Shown here piece by piece: positions 27,223 through 38,282 of a DNA stretch of 64,000 nucleotides. Below the pieces are notes generated by a model. The model was not told where the DNA came from. It made no database searches and was given only the letters and a program-made list of their open reading frames with translations. The translations under genes were made by a program, and so were the position numbers. The stretch spans positions 1 through 64,000 of the forward strand of contig CACDYR010000002.1 of NCBI GenBank assembly GCA_902557155.1. The letters run 5' to 3'. The first letter of the stretch is position 1; each line of letters begins with the position of its first letter. This DNA is from an uncultured Pelagibacteraceae bacterium. GTDB taxonomy: Bacteria > Pseudomonadota > Alphaproteobacteria > Pelagibacterales > Pelagibacteraceae.

Positions 27223-27602
27223 TATATTAATCCTCTGCCAATTAAATAAATTAAGATAGTTAAAACAATCGAGCCGAAAATAACTAACAAACCTGTAATT
27301 TTTGTTGTTTGTAATTCAAATCCATAACCTAAATCCATAATCAAGTGTCTTACTTCACTTAACATTTGAAAACTAAATGACCAGGTTATTCCGATTAAAA
27401 TAAACTTACCTAAAAAAGTTTCTAAAAAAATTTTAATAATTTGATAATCACTTTCTCCTAAAAGCATTAATGCAAACCAAATACAGATTAATGTGATTGC
27501 AAAAAAATTAATTATTCCTGTAATTCTATGTGAAATAGATACTAATGAAGAAATATGCCATTTATAAATCTGTATGTGTGGTGATAAAGGTCTGTCTTCC
27601 AT
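27222..27602 (-). CDS. sdhC: Succinate dehydrogenase cytochrome b556 subunit
   Basis: Membrane subunit binding haem b and quinone. The 126 aa product has the SdhC signature RPLSPHIQIY, then SISHRITG, and the haem-ligand histidine region RHLIMDLG near residue 85. Three membrane spans are evident. It lies 3 bp after asd and is the first sdh gene. Confidence 0.93.
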   Translation of the reverse strand: MEDRPLSPHIQIYKWHISSLVSISHRITGIINFFAITLICIWFALMLLGESDYQIIKIFLETFLGKFILIGITWSFSFQMLSEVRHLIMDLGYGFELQTTKITGLLVIFGSIVLTILIYLIGRGLI

Positions 27603-27605
27603 ATT

Positions 27606-28601
27606 TTATTTTGAGTTAATAATTGTTTCGGCAATTTCAACAGAATTAAGTGCTGCACCTCTAAGTAGGTTATCTGATACAATCCACAAATTTAATGAAT
27701 TTTTTTTAGTTTTGTCTTCTCTAATTCTAGATATATATGTCTCATCACTCCCAGCTGCTTCAAATGGTGTGCTATAACCTCCATTTTCTCTTTTATCAAT
27801 TACCTCACAACCATCTGCTTTACTTAAAACATCTCTCACTTTTTCTAAAGTATATGGTTTTTCAAATTCTATATTAACAGACTCTGAATGAGAAACTAAA
27901 ACAGGAATTCTTACACATGTAGCTGTAAGTTCTATTGAATCATCTAATATTTTTTTTGTTTCATTTGTCATTTTTAATTCTTCTTTTGTATATCCATCAT
28001 CAGCAAAAACATCGATATGTGGAATAACATTAAAAGCGATTTGTTTAGTAAAATTTTTTGACTCTATTTTTTTTCCATCTAAATATTGTTTAGTTTGATC
28101 TATTAATTCGTCCATTGGACTTTTGCCACCACCCGAAACAGATTGGTAAGTTGAAACTACAACTCTTTTTATTTTGAATAAATTATGTAGTGGTTTAAGT
28201 GCTATAACAAGTTGTGCTGTAGAACAATTTGGATTGGCAATAATATTTTTTTTCATATTTTTAATTTCAGCTGCATTCACTTGTGGAACGATCAATGGAA
28301 CATCTGGATCCATTCTAAAAAAACTCGAATTATCAATTACAATTGTGTGCTTGGCAGCTTTTTCTGCATATTTTTCAGCAATTTTTCCTCCAGCTGCAAA
28401 AAAAGTTATATCTGCTTTTGAAAAATCATATGTCTCTAAATTTTCAATAACATACTCTTTATTTCTAAAAGAGATTTTTTTTCCTGCACTTTTTTCTGAG
28501 GCAACTAAATATAGATCATCAAACTTGAAGTTTTTTTTATCAAATACTTCAAGAGTTTTTCTACCAACATTTCCTGTTGCACCTACTATAGCTATGTTCA
28601 T
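27606..28601 (-). CDS. asd: Aspartate-semialdehyde dehydrogenase
   Basis: Reduces aspartyl phosphate to the semialdehyde for lysine, threonine and methionine synthesis. It is 331 aa with the N-terminal VGATGNVGRK loop, catalytic Cys in NPNCSTAQL near 131, SVSGGGKSPMDEL near 162 and the HSESVNIEF block near 242. It sits between dmdA (15 bp upstream) and sdhC on the same strand, so it may be cotranscribed with either. Confidence 0.95.
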   Translation of the reverse strand: MNIAIVGATGNVGRKTLEVFDKKNFKFDDLYLVASEKSAGKKISFRNKEYVIENLETYDFSKADITFFAAGGKIAEKYAEKAAKHTIVIDNSSFFRMDPDVPLIVPQVNAAEIKNMKKNIIANPNCSTAQLVIALKPLHNLFKIKRVVVSTYQSVSGGGKSPMDELIDQTKQYLDGKKIESKNFTKQIAFNVIPHIDVFADDGYTKEELKMTNETKKILDDSIELTATCVRIPVLVSHSESVNIEFEKPYTLEKVRDVLSKADGCEVIDKRENGGYSTPFEAAGSDETYISRIREDKTKKNSLNLWIVSDNLLRGAALNSVEIAETIINSK

Positions 28602-28616
28602 TTTAATGCTGTTATA

Positions 28617-29726
28617 CTAAATAAAAGGTAAATCGCAAACTTTACCAATGCAAATATCACTATTTATGCTTGCTTTTACCTTCTGGTCTACATTCCAATG
28701 TGATTTTTTCATCATGGCAATACCAATCACTTTTTTAAAATGTGGTGAATAGCATGCTGACCGTAATTCTCCAACGATGTTGTTCTGATCATCAGTAAGA
28801 TCTAAAGATCCTGTTAAACTTATTTTCTCTATATCAAATTTAACTCCCATTAATTTTTTATTTATTCCTTCAGATTTAATTGTCTTCAATTTTTCTTTTC
28901 CTAAAAAGATAACATCACTATCTATGTTAATATATTTATCGAAACCACATTCATAAGGATTATCTCCATTATCCATATCATTACCATGAGATAACAGTCC
29001 ACTTTCGATTCGTTCAATCAAATTAGGACACCCTGGTTTAACATTAAATTCTTTTCCAATTTCAAATAAATGATCATACAGTTTTAAGCCTGCTTCTGTA
29101 TTTTGAACATATACTTCATAGCCTCCTTGTTTAGACCATCCAGATTGTGCGATAAGGTGTTTTGCACCTCCAAATTCAAAATAATCAAAACCAAAAAATT
29201 TTAATTTTGTGATCTGTTCTCCAAATATTTTTTCCATCAATTTAAATGATTTTGGACCTTGTACAGCCATGATATCAACTTTTGGCTCTGTGATTTCAAC
29301 ATCAAATTTATTTCCAATTGCTAATCCTTTTGCAAATAATATTACGTCCGTATCTGCAATAGAAATCCACCATTTATTTTCGTTAATTCTTAAAACAACT
29401 GGATCATTAATTAAACCAGCATTATCATCTATAATCGGACAATAATAACATCTTCCATCTTTAGATTTTGATAAATCTCTACAAGTCATCAACTGAACTA
29501 GTTTTGCAGAATCTTTTCCTGAAATTTCTACCTGTCTTTCAGCTGCTACATCCCAGATCTGAACATGCTCTTTTAAATGATGATAAGATTCTTCAATTGA
29601 ACCAAAGGCAGCTGGAAGCAACATATGATTATAAATTGTATAAGCTGTAACACCCTGTTCCTCAATTCGAGAAGTATATGGAGTACTTCTAAGTCTTCTT
29701 GATTTTGCAATTAAAAAGTTTTTCAT
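28617..29726 (-). CDS. dmdA: Dimethylsulfoniopropionate (DMSP) demethylase
   Basis: Transfers a methyl group from DMSP to tetrahydrofolate, giving 3-methylmercaptopropionate. The 369 aa protein has a GcvT/aminomethyltransferase fold and matches, as I recall it, the Pelagibacter DmdA over its length, for example [20 protein letters not shown] at the N-terminus and [13 protein letters not shown] in the middle, with the ending GKVCDLPFI. Length equals that of the characterised enzyme. It is the last gene of dmdC-dmdB-hydrolase-dmdA and overlaps the hydrolase by 4 bp (ATGA), so translation is probably coupled. Product is methyl-THF, feeding one-carbon metabolism. Confidence 0.95.
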   Translation of the reverse strand: MKNFLIAKSRRLRSTPYTSRIEEQGVTAYTIYNHMLLPAAFGSIEESYHHLKEHVQIWDVAAERQVEISGKDSAKLVQLMTCRDLSKSKDGRCYYCPIIDDNAGLINDPVVLRINENKWWISIADTDVILFAKGLAIGNKFDVEITEPKVDIMAVQGPKSFKLMEKIFGEQITKLKFFGFDYFEFGGAKHLIAQSGWSKQGGYEVYVQNTEAGLKLYDHLFEIGKEFNVKPGCPNLIERIESGLLSHGNDMDNGDNPYECGFDKYINIDSDVIFLGKEKLKTIKSEGINKKLMGVKFDIEKISLTGSLDLTDDQNNIVGELRSACYSPHFKKVIGIAMMKKSHWNVDQKVKASINSDICIGKVCDLPFI

Positions 29727-30500
29727 TTTTTCAAAAATTCTAAAACTTTGTCTCTCATTTCAAATGCTTTTTCAATCATAATCATATGTCCACAACCCTC
29801 TATTATATGTGTAGATGAATTATTAATTAGACTAGAAAATTTTTTTCCAGCTTCTAGATTTACCATCTTATCTAAAGAGCCAAAAATAAACATTGATGGG
29901 AATTGTATTAATTTAGCAGCATCAGAGCCATTTTTGTAATTATTGCATGCAACAAGATCTACCGCCAGTATGTCTCTTATATCTCGAGGTGATTGTATTA
30001 TTTTTTCTACTGGGTTACCTCCAATAAATCTTTTTGAACCTTCATAACCCCACTTCATCATTAATTTAACTGCGTCGGAGTCCCCATTTTTTGCTAGATC
30101 AATCAAATCTGGATGTACTGGCATTTTATTTGAGCCTCCAATAAAGACTAACTTTTTTAATCTACCTTTATATTTGTGAGCATATTCAAGTATCTCCAAG
30201 CAACCTTGGGAATGACCAATTAAAATTAAATTATTTAGATTTAGTTCGTTAAAAACCCTTTCTAACCAATCAGCTATTTTTTCAATACTATCTAAGCAAG
30301 GACCATCGGAATTACCATGCCCAGGTAAATCAATAGATAATACATTAAAATTATTATTTGAAAAAAAATTGTTCTGTTAGAGACCAAACAATATGAGAAA
30401 GACCGCTCCCATGAAGAAATACTATTGTATCTTTATTTTGATCAATGCCCTGTCCTGCATCAGAAGCATAAACATTTTTATTTTCTAATTGAAAATTCAA
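29723..30500 (-). pseudogene. Alpha/beta hydrolase in the dmd operon, single frameshift
   Basis: Two frames together encode one alpha/beta hydrolase of about 258 aa. The N-terminal part starts at TTG 30500 (7 bp after dmdB) and contains the oxyanion-hole motif FLHGSG. It then hits a stop just after a run of eight T at 30368-30361 (minus strand). Removing one T joins it to a frame with LPGHGNSD, the nucleophile elbow GHSQG, the acid in FGSLDKMV and the catalytic histidine in GCGHMIMIEKA. The whole triad is thus present. Causes could be a real frameshift, a homopolymer sequencing error, or slippage. It overlaps dmdA by 4 bp. Substrate is unknown. Confidence 0.85.
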
Positions 30501-30507
30501 AAATTAC

Positions 30508-32124
30508 CTAAACTTGTTTTCTCAATTCAAATTTTTGTATTTTTCCTGTTGAAGTTTTTGGCAAATCACAGAACACAACCTTTTTAGGAACTTTAAATCC
30601 TGCTAAAGTCTCCTTACAAAAATCAATTAATTCTTTTTCAGATACTGGTTTATCTTTAACCATTTCAATAAATGCGCAAGGAACTTCGCCCCATTTTTCA
30701 TCTGGTTTAGCAACAACTGCAGCAATAGAAACTGATGGATGTTTAGAAAGTGTATTTTCTATTTCAATTGAGGAAATATTTTCTCCTCCAGAAATAATTA
30801 TATCTTTTGATCTATCTTGTATTTTTACATAACCATCAGGATGCATCACGGCTAGATCACCACTATGAAACCACCCATCCTTCATAGCTTTATCGGTAGC
30901 ATCTTTGTCTTTAAAGTAACCTTTCATTACGACATTCCCTCTAATCATAATTTCACCAATTGTTTTTCCATCTTTAGGAACTTCTTTCATAGTATCTGGA
31001 TCCAAAACAGTCACACCTTCAGTATTTGGATATCTCACACCTTGCCTAGCTTTAATTTCATTTTGTTTTTCTTCATCAAAATTGTTCCACTCATCATTCC
31101 AAGCACACTGGGTAACATGTCCATAAGTTTCTGTTAAACCGTAAACATGCATAACTTCAAAACCTAATGCTTTCATTTTTTTGAAAATTATACTTGGTGG
31201 AGGAGCTCCAGCCGTTAAGACATAAACTTTTTGTTTTAATTTTTTTTTGTCACTTTCTGGTGCTCCAGTAATCATATTTAATACAATTGGTGCACCACCA
31301 AAATGGGTTACTTCATATTTTTCAATTAATTCAAAAATTTTTTTAATATCAATATTTCTTAAACAAATTGTCCTTCCATTTAACATCGGAACTGTCCACG
31401 GATAGCACCAACCATTACAATGAAACATTGGAACAACTGTTAAAAAATTTAATCTATTTGGCATATTCCAAGCTACCGAACTTCCTGTAGACATTAAGTA
31501 CGCACCTCTATGATGATAAACTACTCCTTTGGGATTTCCTGTAGTACCTGAGGTATAGCTTAATGATATTGCTTGCCATTCATCTTCTGGCATTTGCCAA
31601 TCGAAATTTTCATCACCTGTATTTAAAAAACTTTCATATTCTAAATCACCAATTTTTTCTAATTTCGATGGATCGGCATTTTTATCATCTATATCAATTA
31701 CTGTAATTTTCTTATTTAAAGTTTTTAATGCTTTCTTAACTTCTCCATGCAATTGTCTATCAACTACTAGCACCTTTGCATCGCTGTGATCTAAAATATA
31801 TGAAATTGTATTTGCATCTAGTCTTATATTAATTGTATTCAATACTGCACCTGCCATAGGTACTGAATAATGTCCTTCGAAAATCTCAGGTGTATTGAAG
31901 GCCAAAAATGAAACTGTATCTCCTTTTTTAATTCCAATTTTTGACAGTGCGCTAGCAAATTTTACAGCTCTTTTGTAAACTTCCTCCCAAGTATATTTCC
32001 TATCTTCATAAATTATAGCTTCGTAATTTGGATAAATTTCTCTTGCTCTTTTAAGAAATGTTAGCGGGGTAAGTGGAACGTAGTTCGCTTTATTTTTATC
32101 TAAATTTGTCTCGTAATGATTCAT
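30508..32124 (-). CDS. dmdB: 3-methylmercaptopropionyl-CoA ligase
   Basis: Activates methylmercaptopropionate (MMPA) to its CoA thioester with ATP, the second step of DMSP demethylation. The 538 aa protein is a class I adenylate-forming enzyme: AMP-binding P-loop YTSGTTGNPKG near 190, YGLTETYGH near 333, HSGDLAVMHPDGY near 420 and the catalytic lysine in TSTGKIQK near 528. By sequence alone it is a medium-chain acyl-CoA synthetase; the DmdB assignment comes from its place between dmdC (2 bp) and the hydrolase-dmdA pair. Confidence 0.9.
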   Translation of the reverse strand: MNHYETNLDKNKANYVPLTPLTFLKRAREIYPNYEAIIYEDRKYTWEEVYKRAVKFASALSKIGIKKGDTVSFLAFNTPEIFEGHYSVPMAGAVLNTINIRLDANTISYILDHSDAKVLVVDRQLHGEVKKALKTLNKKITVIDIDDKNADPSKLEKIGDLEYESFLNTGDENFDWQMPEDEWQAISLSYTSGTTGNPKGVVYHHRGAYLMSTGSSVAWNMPNRLNFLTVVPMFHCNGWCYPWTVPMLNGRTICLRNIDIKKIFELIEKYEVTHFGGAPIVLNMITGAPESDKKKLKQKVYVLTAGAPPPSIIFKKMKALGFEVMHVYGLTETYGHVTQCAWNDEWNNFDEEKQNEIKARQGVRYPNTEGVTVLDPDTMKEVPKDGKTIGEIMIRGNVVMKGYFKDKDATDKAMKDGWFHSGDLAVMHPDGYVKIQDRSKDIIISGGENISSIEIENTLSKHPSVSIAAVVAKPDEKWGEVPCAFIEMVKDKPVSEKELIDFCKETLAGFKVPKKVVFCDLPKTSTGKIQKFELRKQV

Positions 32125-32126
32125 TA

Positions 32127-33890
32127 TTAATTAAACTTAAAATTCATTATATTAGAACTTCCAGTAATAGCAGATTTGTAATGATACTCAGCTCTAGGCA
32201 ATACCTTATCAAAATAAAATTTTGCTGTATTTATTTTATCTGAATAAAATTCTTTATTTGAATCAAAATCCTTAAAGCTTACATCTAAAATTTTGATCCA
32301 AGCATAAGCAATTGAAACATATCCCAGACTTCTTAAATAATCATTTGCTGCAGCACTAACATCGTCTTTTTCGATTTTATGTTTATCCTTAATCCAGTCG
32401 GTAAACTTAGATAAAATATCCAAATAATGATTTAATTCTTTTGAAAATGTTTTTACTTTTTCATTTTTACTATCACATTCAGATTTAACCATATCTAAAA
32501 ACTTGTTGATAACATCACCATTTTTATTTGATAATTTTCTAAATACTAAATCTGCTGCCTGAACAGAATTTGTTCCTTCATAGATTGGCGTAATACGATT
32601 ATCTCTGTATAACTGCTCTATTCCTTGGTCTTTAGTATACCCATACCCACCATGTATTTGCATCGCATCGTTCGTAATTTCCATAGCTAAATCTGTAAAT
32701 AATGATTTAACAACTGGTGTCATCAATGAAACATAATCCAAAGCTTCTTGTTTAATTTTTTCATCTGGATGATAAAGACTTACCTCAGTTTGTTGCGATA
32801 ACCAAAAACATAAAGCCCTTTCTCCTTCAATAATTGACTTCATATTAAGTAAAGATCTTCTAATATCCGCATGATCAATTATAAAGTCTGCGCCATTTGA
32901 AGATTTTGAATTATTTGTTTTTCCTTGCTTTCTATCTTTTGCGTAGGCAAGTGAGTTTTGATAAGCAATTTCAGAAATTCCTAAACCTTGAATGCCTACC
33001 ACTATTCTCTCAAGGTTCATCATAGTAAACATAGCGCTAAGACCTTTGTCTTTGTTACCAATCATATACCCTGTTGCTTCATCAAAATTTAACACACATG
33101 TTGCTGAACCCTTAATTCCCATTTTGCTTTCAATAGATCCTGTTGAAATTCCATTTCTTTGACCAACACTACCATCTTTATTTACAATAAATTTTGGAAC
33201 TAAAAATAAACTAATTCCTTTAGTGCCCGCAGGAGAGTCCGTTGATCTTGCTAAAACTAAATGAATAATATTTTCAGTTAAGTCATGATCACCAGAAGTT
33301 ATAAAAATCTTTTGACCACTAATTTTATAGGTATCATCAGATTGTTTGACAGCTTTGGTTTTTAACAAACCTAAGTCTGTACCACAGACTGGTTCTGTTA
33401 AACACATAGTGCCACTCCATTTACCTTCGACGATCTTTGGTAAATATTTATCTTTAATTTCATCTGAAGCATGATGATTAATACAATTGTAGGCACCAAT
33501 ACTAAGTTCACTATATAATTTAAATGACAAACTGGCTGAGGAAAGCATTTCATCAAAGAACGCGCTTACTGTTTTTGGCATTCCTTGGCCTCCATATTTG
33601 GGGTCACAAGACAATGACGTCCAACCATCTTCAATATATTTCTGATATGCTTCTTTGTAACCCGGCGGTGTTCTGACAACACCATTTTCTAAAATTGCTG
33701 GATTTTCGTCACCTGCTTTAGCAAGAGGTAAAATTAAATTTTGATTTATTTTAGCTGCTTCTTCTAAAATATCTTTAACAAGATCTGCACTTACCTCATT
33801 ATATTTTTCAAGCTCATTATAGTTTTTATTGTCTCTTAATTTTTCAAAGAGAAACATCATATCTTTTACTGGAGCAGTATAACTTGGCAT
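32127..33890 (-). CDS. dmdC: 3-methylmercaptopropionyl-CoA dehydrogenase
   Basis: FAD acyl-CoA dehydrogenase that makes methylthioacryloyl-CoA from MMPA-CoA. The 587 aa length fits the long DmdC-type family with an extra C-terminal domain. Blocks visible are the substrate/FAD loop TEPVCGTDLG near 167, IHGGYGYTKDQG near 415 and the catalytic glutamate in IYEGTNSVQA near 437. It is the first gene of the dmd operon. No dmdD (crotonase-fold hydratase) gene is present in the window. The assignment to MMPA-CoA is by context. Confidence 0.9.
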   Translation of the reverse strand: MPSYTAPVKDMMFLFEKLRDNKNYNELEKYNEVSADLVKDILEEAAKINQNLILPLAKAGDENPAILENGVVRTPPGYKEAYQKYIEDGWTSLSCDPKYGGQGMPKTVSAFFDEMLSSASLSFKLYSELSIGAYNCINHHASDEIKDKYLPKIVEGKWSGTMCLTEPVCGTDLGLLKTKAVKQSDDTYKISGQKIFITSGDHDLTENIIHLVLARSTDSPAGTKGISLFLVPKFIVNKDGSVGQRNGISTGSIESKMGIKGSATCVLNFDEATGYMIGNKDKGLSAMFTMMNLERIVVGIQGLGISEIAYQNSLAYAKDRKQGKTNNSKSSNGADFIIDHADIRRSLLNMKSIIEGERALCFWLSQQTEVSLYHPDEKIKQEALDYVSLMTPVVKSLFTDLAMEITNDAMQIHGGYGYTKDQGIEQLYRDNRITPIYEGTNSVQAADLVFRKLSNKNGDVINKFLDMVKSECDSKNEKVKTFSKELNHYLDILSKFTDWIKDKHKIEKDDVSAAANDYLRSLGYVSIAYAWIKILDVSFKDFDSNKEFYSDKINTAKFYFDKVLPRAEYHYKSAITGSSNIMNFKFN

Positions 33891-33916
33891 ATTTAAAGCT
33901 TAGAATAATTCTAGTT

Positions 33917-35023
33917 TTATTGCAATTTTGAAATTATCGCATCACCCATTGCTGACGTGGAAGTTTCTTTCATGCCTTCTGACATTATATCTTTCGTTCT
34001 TAACCCATCATTTAAAACATCTTGAACTGCTTTTTCTAAAATATCTGCTTCTTTATCAAGATCTAAAGAATACCTCAGTGCCATAGCAAAGCTCAAAATA
34101 GAAGCAATTGGATTTGCTATCCCTTTACCAGCTATATCTGGAGCTGACCCGTGTATAGGCTCGTACATCGCTCTCATCTCACCATCTTTATTTTTTGCGC
34201 CCAAAGATGCTGATGGTAAAAGACCTAAAGATCCCGTTAACATTGAAGCTTGGTCTGACAACATATCTCCAAACAAATTATCTGTTACAATTACATCAAA
34301 TTGTTTTGGGTTTCTTAAAAGCTGCATAGCACAATTGTCTGCTAACATATGACTTAATTCTACATCTTTGTATTCTTTTTCATGAAGTTCTTGGACTTCT
34401 TCTTTCCACAATTGTCCTGCTTCCATCACATTTGATTTTTCACACGAAGTAACCTTGTTTGATCTTTTTCTAGCTAAATCAAAAGCGATCCTAGCTACTC
34501 TAGTAATTTCACTAGTCGTATAAGTGTGTGTATTAATTCCTTTTCTTTCTCCATTTTCAATTGGCTTAATTCCTCTAGGTTCACCAAAATATATACCACC
34601 CGTTAACTCTCTTACTATCATTATATCTAGTCCTGAAACTACTTCTGGCTTTAGGGTTGAAGCATCGACTAATTGTTTAAAACAAATTGCAGGCCTTAAG
34701 TTAGCAAAAAGCTTTAATTCTTTTCTAAGTTTTAATAATGCTCTTTCTGGTTTTTTGGAAAATTCTAGGTTATCCCATGTAGGACCACCAACTGCTCCAA
34801 GCATAATTACTTCACTTTCTAGTGCTTTGTAAAAAACCTCATCAGTGATTGGGGTACCGTGTTTATCATAAGAACAACCACCAACTAGCTCCTGATCAAT
34901 TTCAAAATCTAAAGATTTTTTATCATTAAACCAGTTAATAATTTTTTTTACCTCAGCTATTACCTCCGGACCAATACCATCACCAGGAAGTAAAAGTATT
35001 TTTCTTTTTTTTACTTTAATCAT
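33917..35023 (-). CDS. leuB: 3-isopropylmalate dehydrogenase
   Basis: Oxidative decarboxylation of isopropylmalate in leucine synthesis. It is 368 aa with the N-terminal [25 protein letters not shown] near 136, the Lys/Asp active site around [12 protein letters not shown] near 240 and [14 protein letters not shown] near 285. The ATG lies inside the end of leuD (8 bp overlap). Confidence 0.97.
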   Translation of the reverse strand: MIKVKKRKILLLPGDGIGPEVIAEVKKIINWFNDKKSLDFEIDQELVGGCSYDKHGTPITDEVFYKALESEVIMLGAVGGPTWDNLEFSKKPERALLKLRKELKLFANLRPAICFKQLVDASTLKPEVVSGLDIMIVRELTGGIYFGEPRGIKPIENGERKGINTHTYTTSEITRVARIAFDLARKRSNKVTSCEKSNVMEAGQLWKEEVQELHEKEYKDVELSHMLADNCAMQLLRNPKQFDVIVTDNLFGDMLSDQASMLTGSLGLLPSASLGAKNKDGEMRAMYEPIHGSAPDIAGKGIANPIASILSFAMALRYSLDLDKEADILEKAVQDVLNDGLRTKDIMSEGMKETSTSAMGDAIISKLQ

Positions 35024-35621
35024 TAAATACCCAAGGCTTTTCGTTTTTTAAATTTGTTTCAAACTTTTCTATTTTTTTTGATTTTTTTAGCGATAAAGCG
35101 ATATCATCAAGTCCTTCTAACAAACATTTTTTCTTAAATGGATCAACTTCAAATTTTAGCTCATTATTTCCATAAACTATTTTTTCCTCTTGCAAATCAA
35201 TAGAAATTTCTTCTTGTCTATTTGCGTATTCAGATAGCTCTTTTATTTTTTCTTCTTCAAGGATTATAGGCAAAATTCCATTTTTAAAACAATTACTAAA
35301 AAAAATATCTGCATAACTTGAACTTATTACACAAGTAATTCCAAAATCTAATAAAGCCCAAGGAGCATGTTCTCTTGATGAACCACATCCAAAGTTTTTT
35401 CCAGCAATTAAAATTTTAGATTGATTAAATGGATCTTTGTTTAACACAAAATCATTTATTTCTTTGCCTTGATCATCATATCTCATTTCAAAAAACAAAT
35501 TTTTTCCGAGGCCAGTTCTTTTGATAGTTTTTAAAAACTGTTTTGGAATTATCATGTCTGTATCGATATTTACAATTGGTAAATAAGCTGGGATACTTTT
35601 TAATTTATTAAATTTTTGCAT
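35016..35621 (-). CDS. leuD: 3-isopropylmalate dehydratase small subunit
   Basis: Swivel-domain subunit of the isopropylmalate isomerase. It is 201 aa, with [14 protein letters not shown] near residue 18 and the hallmark [17 protein letters not shown] near 76-92. It directly follows leuC without a gap and overlaps leuB by 8 bp. Confidence 0.97.
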   Translation of the reverse strand: MQKFNKLKSIPAYLPIVNIDTDMIIPKQFLKTIKRTGLGKNLFFEMRYDDQGKEINDFVLNKDPFNQSKILIAGKNFGCGSSREHAPWALLDFGITCVISSSYADIFFSNCFKNGILPIILEEEKIKELSEYANRQEEISIDLQEEKIVYGNNELKFEVDPFKKKCLLEGLDDIALSLKKSKKIEKFETNLKNEKPWVFND

Positions 35622-37025
35622 TTAATTTTGATACTTTCTGACATCATCTAAATTACCTGAAATTGCAGCTGCTGCAGCCATTCCTGGACTAACCAGATGG
35701 GTTCTACCACCTCTACCTTGTCTTCCCTCAAAATTTCTATTTGATGTAGAGGCACATCTTTCTTCTGGCTTTAATTTATCGGCATTCATCGCTAAACACA
35801 TAGAGCAACCTGGTTCTCTCCATTCAAACCCTGAGCTAACAAAAATTTTATCTAGTCCTTCTTGCTCTGCTTGTTCTTTAACTAAGCCTGAGCCTGGAAC
35901 TACTATTGCATTAACATGCGATGATACTTTTTTATCTTTTACGATTTTTGCTGCTTCTCTCAAATCCTCTATTCTGCCATTAGTACAACTACCAATAAAT
36001 ACTTTATCTATTTTTATATCTGTAGCTGCCATGTCAGGTTTTAAACCCATATACTTTAAAGCTCTTTCAATTGAATTTTTTTTATCTTCATCAGTCTCAT
36101 TATTTGGATTTGGAACTTTTCCATCAATTGTTATTACATCTTGAGGTGACGTACCCCATGTAATCATGGGTAAAATTTCATTTGCATTAAGGCTAATTTC
36201 TTTATCAAAACTAGCATCAGCGTCTGTTTTTAAAGTTTCCCAATAGTTCAAAGCTTTATCCCAATTTTCACTTTTTGGTGACATTGGTTTTCCTTTTAAA
36301 TATTCAAAAATTTTTTCATCTGGTGCAATTAATCCTGCTCTTGCACCACCTTCAATTGTCATATTGCAAATAGTCATCCTTTGCTCAACACTTAAAGATC
36401 TTATTAAATCTCCAGCATATTCCACAACAGATCCTGTGCCACCTGCTGTACCTATTTTTCCAATTATTTGAAGTATTACATCTTTAGAAGTAACTCCTAA
36501 AGGAAGTTCACCATTAACATTAATTCTAAAATTTTTAGCTTTTTTCTGAACTAGTGTTTGGGTTGCTAAAACATGTTCAACTTCTGAAGTTCCTATTCCA
36601 AATGCTAAAGCACCAAATGCTCCATGCGTTGCAGTATGACTGTCTCCACAAACAATAACTGTACCTGGTTGTGTAAAACCTTGTTCAGGTCCTATGATAT
36701 GAACGATACCTTGTCTCTTATCATCCATACCAAATAACTGAACACCAAATTCTTTACAATTTGCCTCTAAAGTATCTACTTGAATTTTTGACTCTTGATC
36801 TGAGATACCTTTTGATCTGTCAGTTGTTGGAACATTATGATCTGCAACTGCTAAAGTTAAATTTGGGTGTCTAACTTTTCTATTAGAATTTCTTAATCCT
36901 TCAAAAGCTTGGGGGCTTGTCACCTCATGAATTAAATGTCTATCTACAAAAAGTAAAGATGTACCGTCATCTTGTTGATCAACTAGATGATCGTTCCAAA
37001 TTTTATCGTATAATGTTGTAGACAT
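35622..37025 (-). CDS. leuC: 3-isopropylmalate dehydratase large subunit
   Basis: [4Fe-4S] aconitase-family subunit. It is 467 aa, with cluster cysteines in [13 protein letters not shown] near 347 and [11 protein letters not shown] near 407-413, plus [13 protein letters not shown] near 125. Standard length. It follows rplS by about 11 bp. Confidence 0.97.
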   Translation of the reverse strand: MSTTLYDKIWNDHLVDQQDDGTSLLFVDRHLIHEVTSPQAFEGLRNSNRKVRHPNLTLAVADHNVPTTDRSKGISDQESKIQVDTLEANCKEFGVQLFGMDDKRQGIVHIIGPEQGFTQPGTVIVCGDSHTATHGAFGALAFGIGTSEVEHVLATQTLVQKKAKNFRINVNGELPLGVTSKDVILQIIGKIGTAGGTGSVVEYAGDLIRSLSVEQRMTICNMTIEGGARAGLIAPDEKIFEYLKGKPMSPKSENWDKALNYWETLKTDADASFDKEISLNANEILPMITWGTSPQDVITIDGKVPNPNNETDEDKKNSIERALKYMGLKPDMAATDIKIDKVFIGSCTNGRIEDLREAAKIVKDKKVSSHVNAIVVPGSGLVKEQAEQEGLDKIFVSSGFEWREPGCSMCLAMNADKLKPEERCASTSNRNFEGRQGRGGRTHLVSPGMAAAAAISGNLDDVRKYQN

Positions 37026-37036
37026 TGAAAAAAAAA

Positions 37037-37579
37037 TTATTTTTTTTCTGTAGAGCTTTCTGATTTTTGTTCTTCTTTAGGAGCCTCTGCTGCTGGAGCC
37101 GCCTCTTCTTTAGGTGCTGCTTCTGCTTTAGGAGCCTCTTCTTTAGGTGCTTCAACTGCAGGAGCTACATTTTCCTCTGTAACTGTCTCTGGTTTTGCCT
37201 CGATATCAATACCAATTTTTTTTCTAATTTTTTCTGCAATCCTTGCTGATTTACCAGTTCTGTCTCTTAGATAATAAAGTTTTGCTCTTCTTACTTTACC
37301 TGATCTAATAACCTTAATTGAATCAATTAAAGTTCCAAATAAAGGAAAAGTTCTCTCAACACCCTCTCCAAAGGAAATTTTTCTAACTGTAAAAGATGAG
37401 TTTAAGTCTCTACTTTTTTTAGCAATACATACTCCCTCAAAATATTGAATTCTTTCTTTTTTACCCTCGGTAATTCTCACACCAACCTTAACAACATCTC
37501 CAGGATAAAATTCTGGAATTTTTTTCTCTGAAAGAATTTTGTTAACGTTATGCTGGTTTATTTCTTCAATTGTTTTCAT
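37037..37579 (-). CDS. rplS: 50S ribosomal protein L19 with Ala/Pro/Glu/Lys tail
   Basis: L19 sits at the 30S-50S interface. ATG 37579 gives the family start [11 protein letters not shown]; an in-frame TTG at 37594 adds five residues and is less likely. The core ends near residue 120 and includes [20 protein letters not shown] and [18 protein letters not shown]. After that comes a tail of about 50 residues made of [12 protein letters not shown] units, so the product is 180 aa against about 115-130 normally. It follows trmD. Confidence 0.95.
   Translation of the reverse strand: MKTIEEINQHNVNKILSEKKIPEFYPGDVVKVGVRITEGKKERIQYFEGVCIAKKSRDLNSSFTVRKISFGEGVERTFPLFGTLIDSIKVIRSGKVRRAKLYYLRDRTGKSARIAEKIRKKIGIDIEAKPETVTEENVAPAVEAPKEEAPKAEAAPKEEAAPAAEAPKEEQKSESSTEKK
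37040..37171 (-). repeat. Low-complexity EAPKEE-coding tail of rplS
   Basis: The 3' end of rplS is built from near-repeats of short units reading A-P-K-E-E and A-A-P-A-A-E. The DNA resembles the tail of rpsP about 1.2 kb away on the same strand (the shared core on the plus strand is gcttcttctttaggagc). Confidence 0.75.
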
Positions 37580-37595
37580 GTTTATATTTATCAAG

Positions 37596-38282
37596 TTAAT
37601 TCTTCTTATATTTTTCCCATAAATCTGGTCTTCGGTCGCGTGTTATAGCCTCAGATTGAGATAAACGCCAGTGTTTAATTTTATTATGATCACCTGATAA
37701 TAGTACGTCTGGCACAGCTTTTTCCTCCCAAATTTGAGGTTTTGTATACTGAGGGTACTCTAGAAGACCATTTTCAAAGGTTTCATCTAATTTAGAGTTT
37801 TCATTTCCTAATACACCTGGCAGCAATCTTAAAATACTATCTATTACTACATATGCTGCTGACTCCCCGCCTGACAAAACATAATCTCCAATACTAATTT
37901 CCTCAATATTTCTTGTTGAAAGTATTCTTTCGTCCACACCTTCAAAATGACCACAAATTAAAGACAGAGATTTTTCATTAGCTAGCTCTTTTGCTAAATT
38001 TTGATCAAATTTTTTTCCTTTTGGCGATAAGTATAAAATTCTCTCACTCTCATTTTTGTTTTCATCTAAAGACTTTGCAAGAACATCTGCTTTTAATAAC
38101 ATCCCTGAACCGCCCCCATAAGGTGTGTCATCTACTGTTTTATGTTTGTCATCAGCTGCATCTCTTATATTTACAACTTTAAGTTTCCATAAATTATTTG
38201 ATAAAGCTTTTCCATAAAGTCCTTTAGATAAAGGACCAGGAAAAACCTCTGGATAAAGTGTAAACACTTGAGCTTGCCACAT
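37596..38282 (-). CDS. trmD: tRNA (guanine-37-N1)-methyltransferase
   Basis: Methylates G37 of tRNAs using SAM, preventing frameshifts. It is 228 aa with the SPOUT-fold knot: [14 protein letters not shown] near 104 and [13 protein letters not shown] near 129, plus the N-terminal [11 protein letters not shown] block near 52. It lies 1 bp upstream of rplS and 14 bp after rpsP. The rimM gene normally found between rpsP and trmD is absent here. Confidence 0.97.
   Translation of the reverse strand: MWQAQVFTLYPEVFPGPLSKGLYGKALSNNLWKLKVVNIRDAADDKHKTVDDTPYGGGSGMLLKADVLAKSLDENKNESERILYLSPKGKKFDQNLAKELANEKSLSLICGHFEGVDERILSTRNIEEISIGDYVLSGGESAAYVVIDSILRLLPGVLGNENSKLDETFENGLLEYPQYTKPQIWEEKAVPDVLLSGDHNKIKHWRLSQSEAITRDRRPDLWEKYKKN

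Noticed and set aside
29723..30199. Short hydrolase starting at TTG 30199
   Set aside because: The TTG lies inside the nucleophile elbow region of a longer protein whose frame continues upstream to the frameshift.
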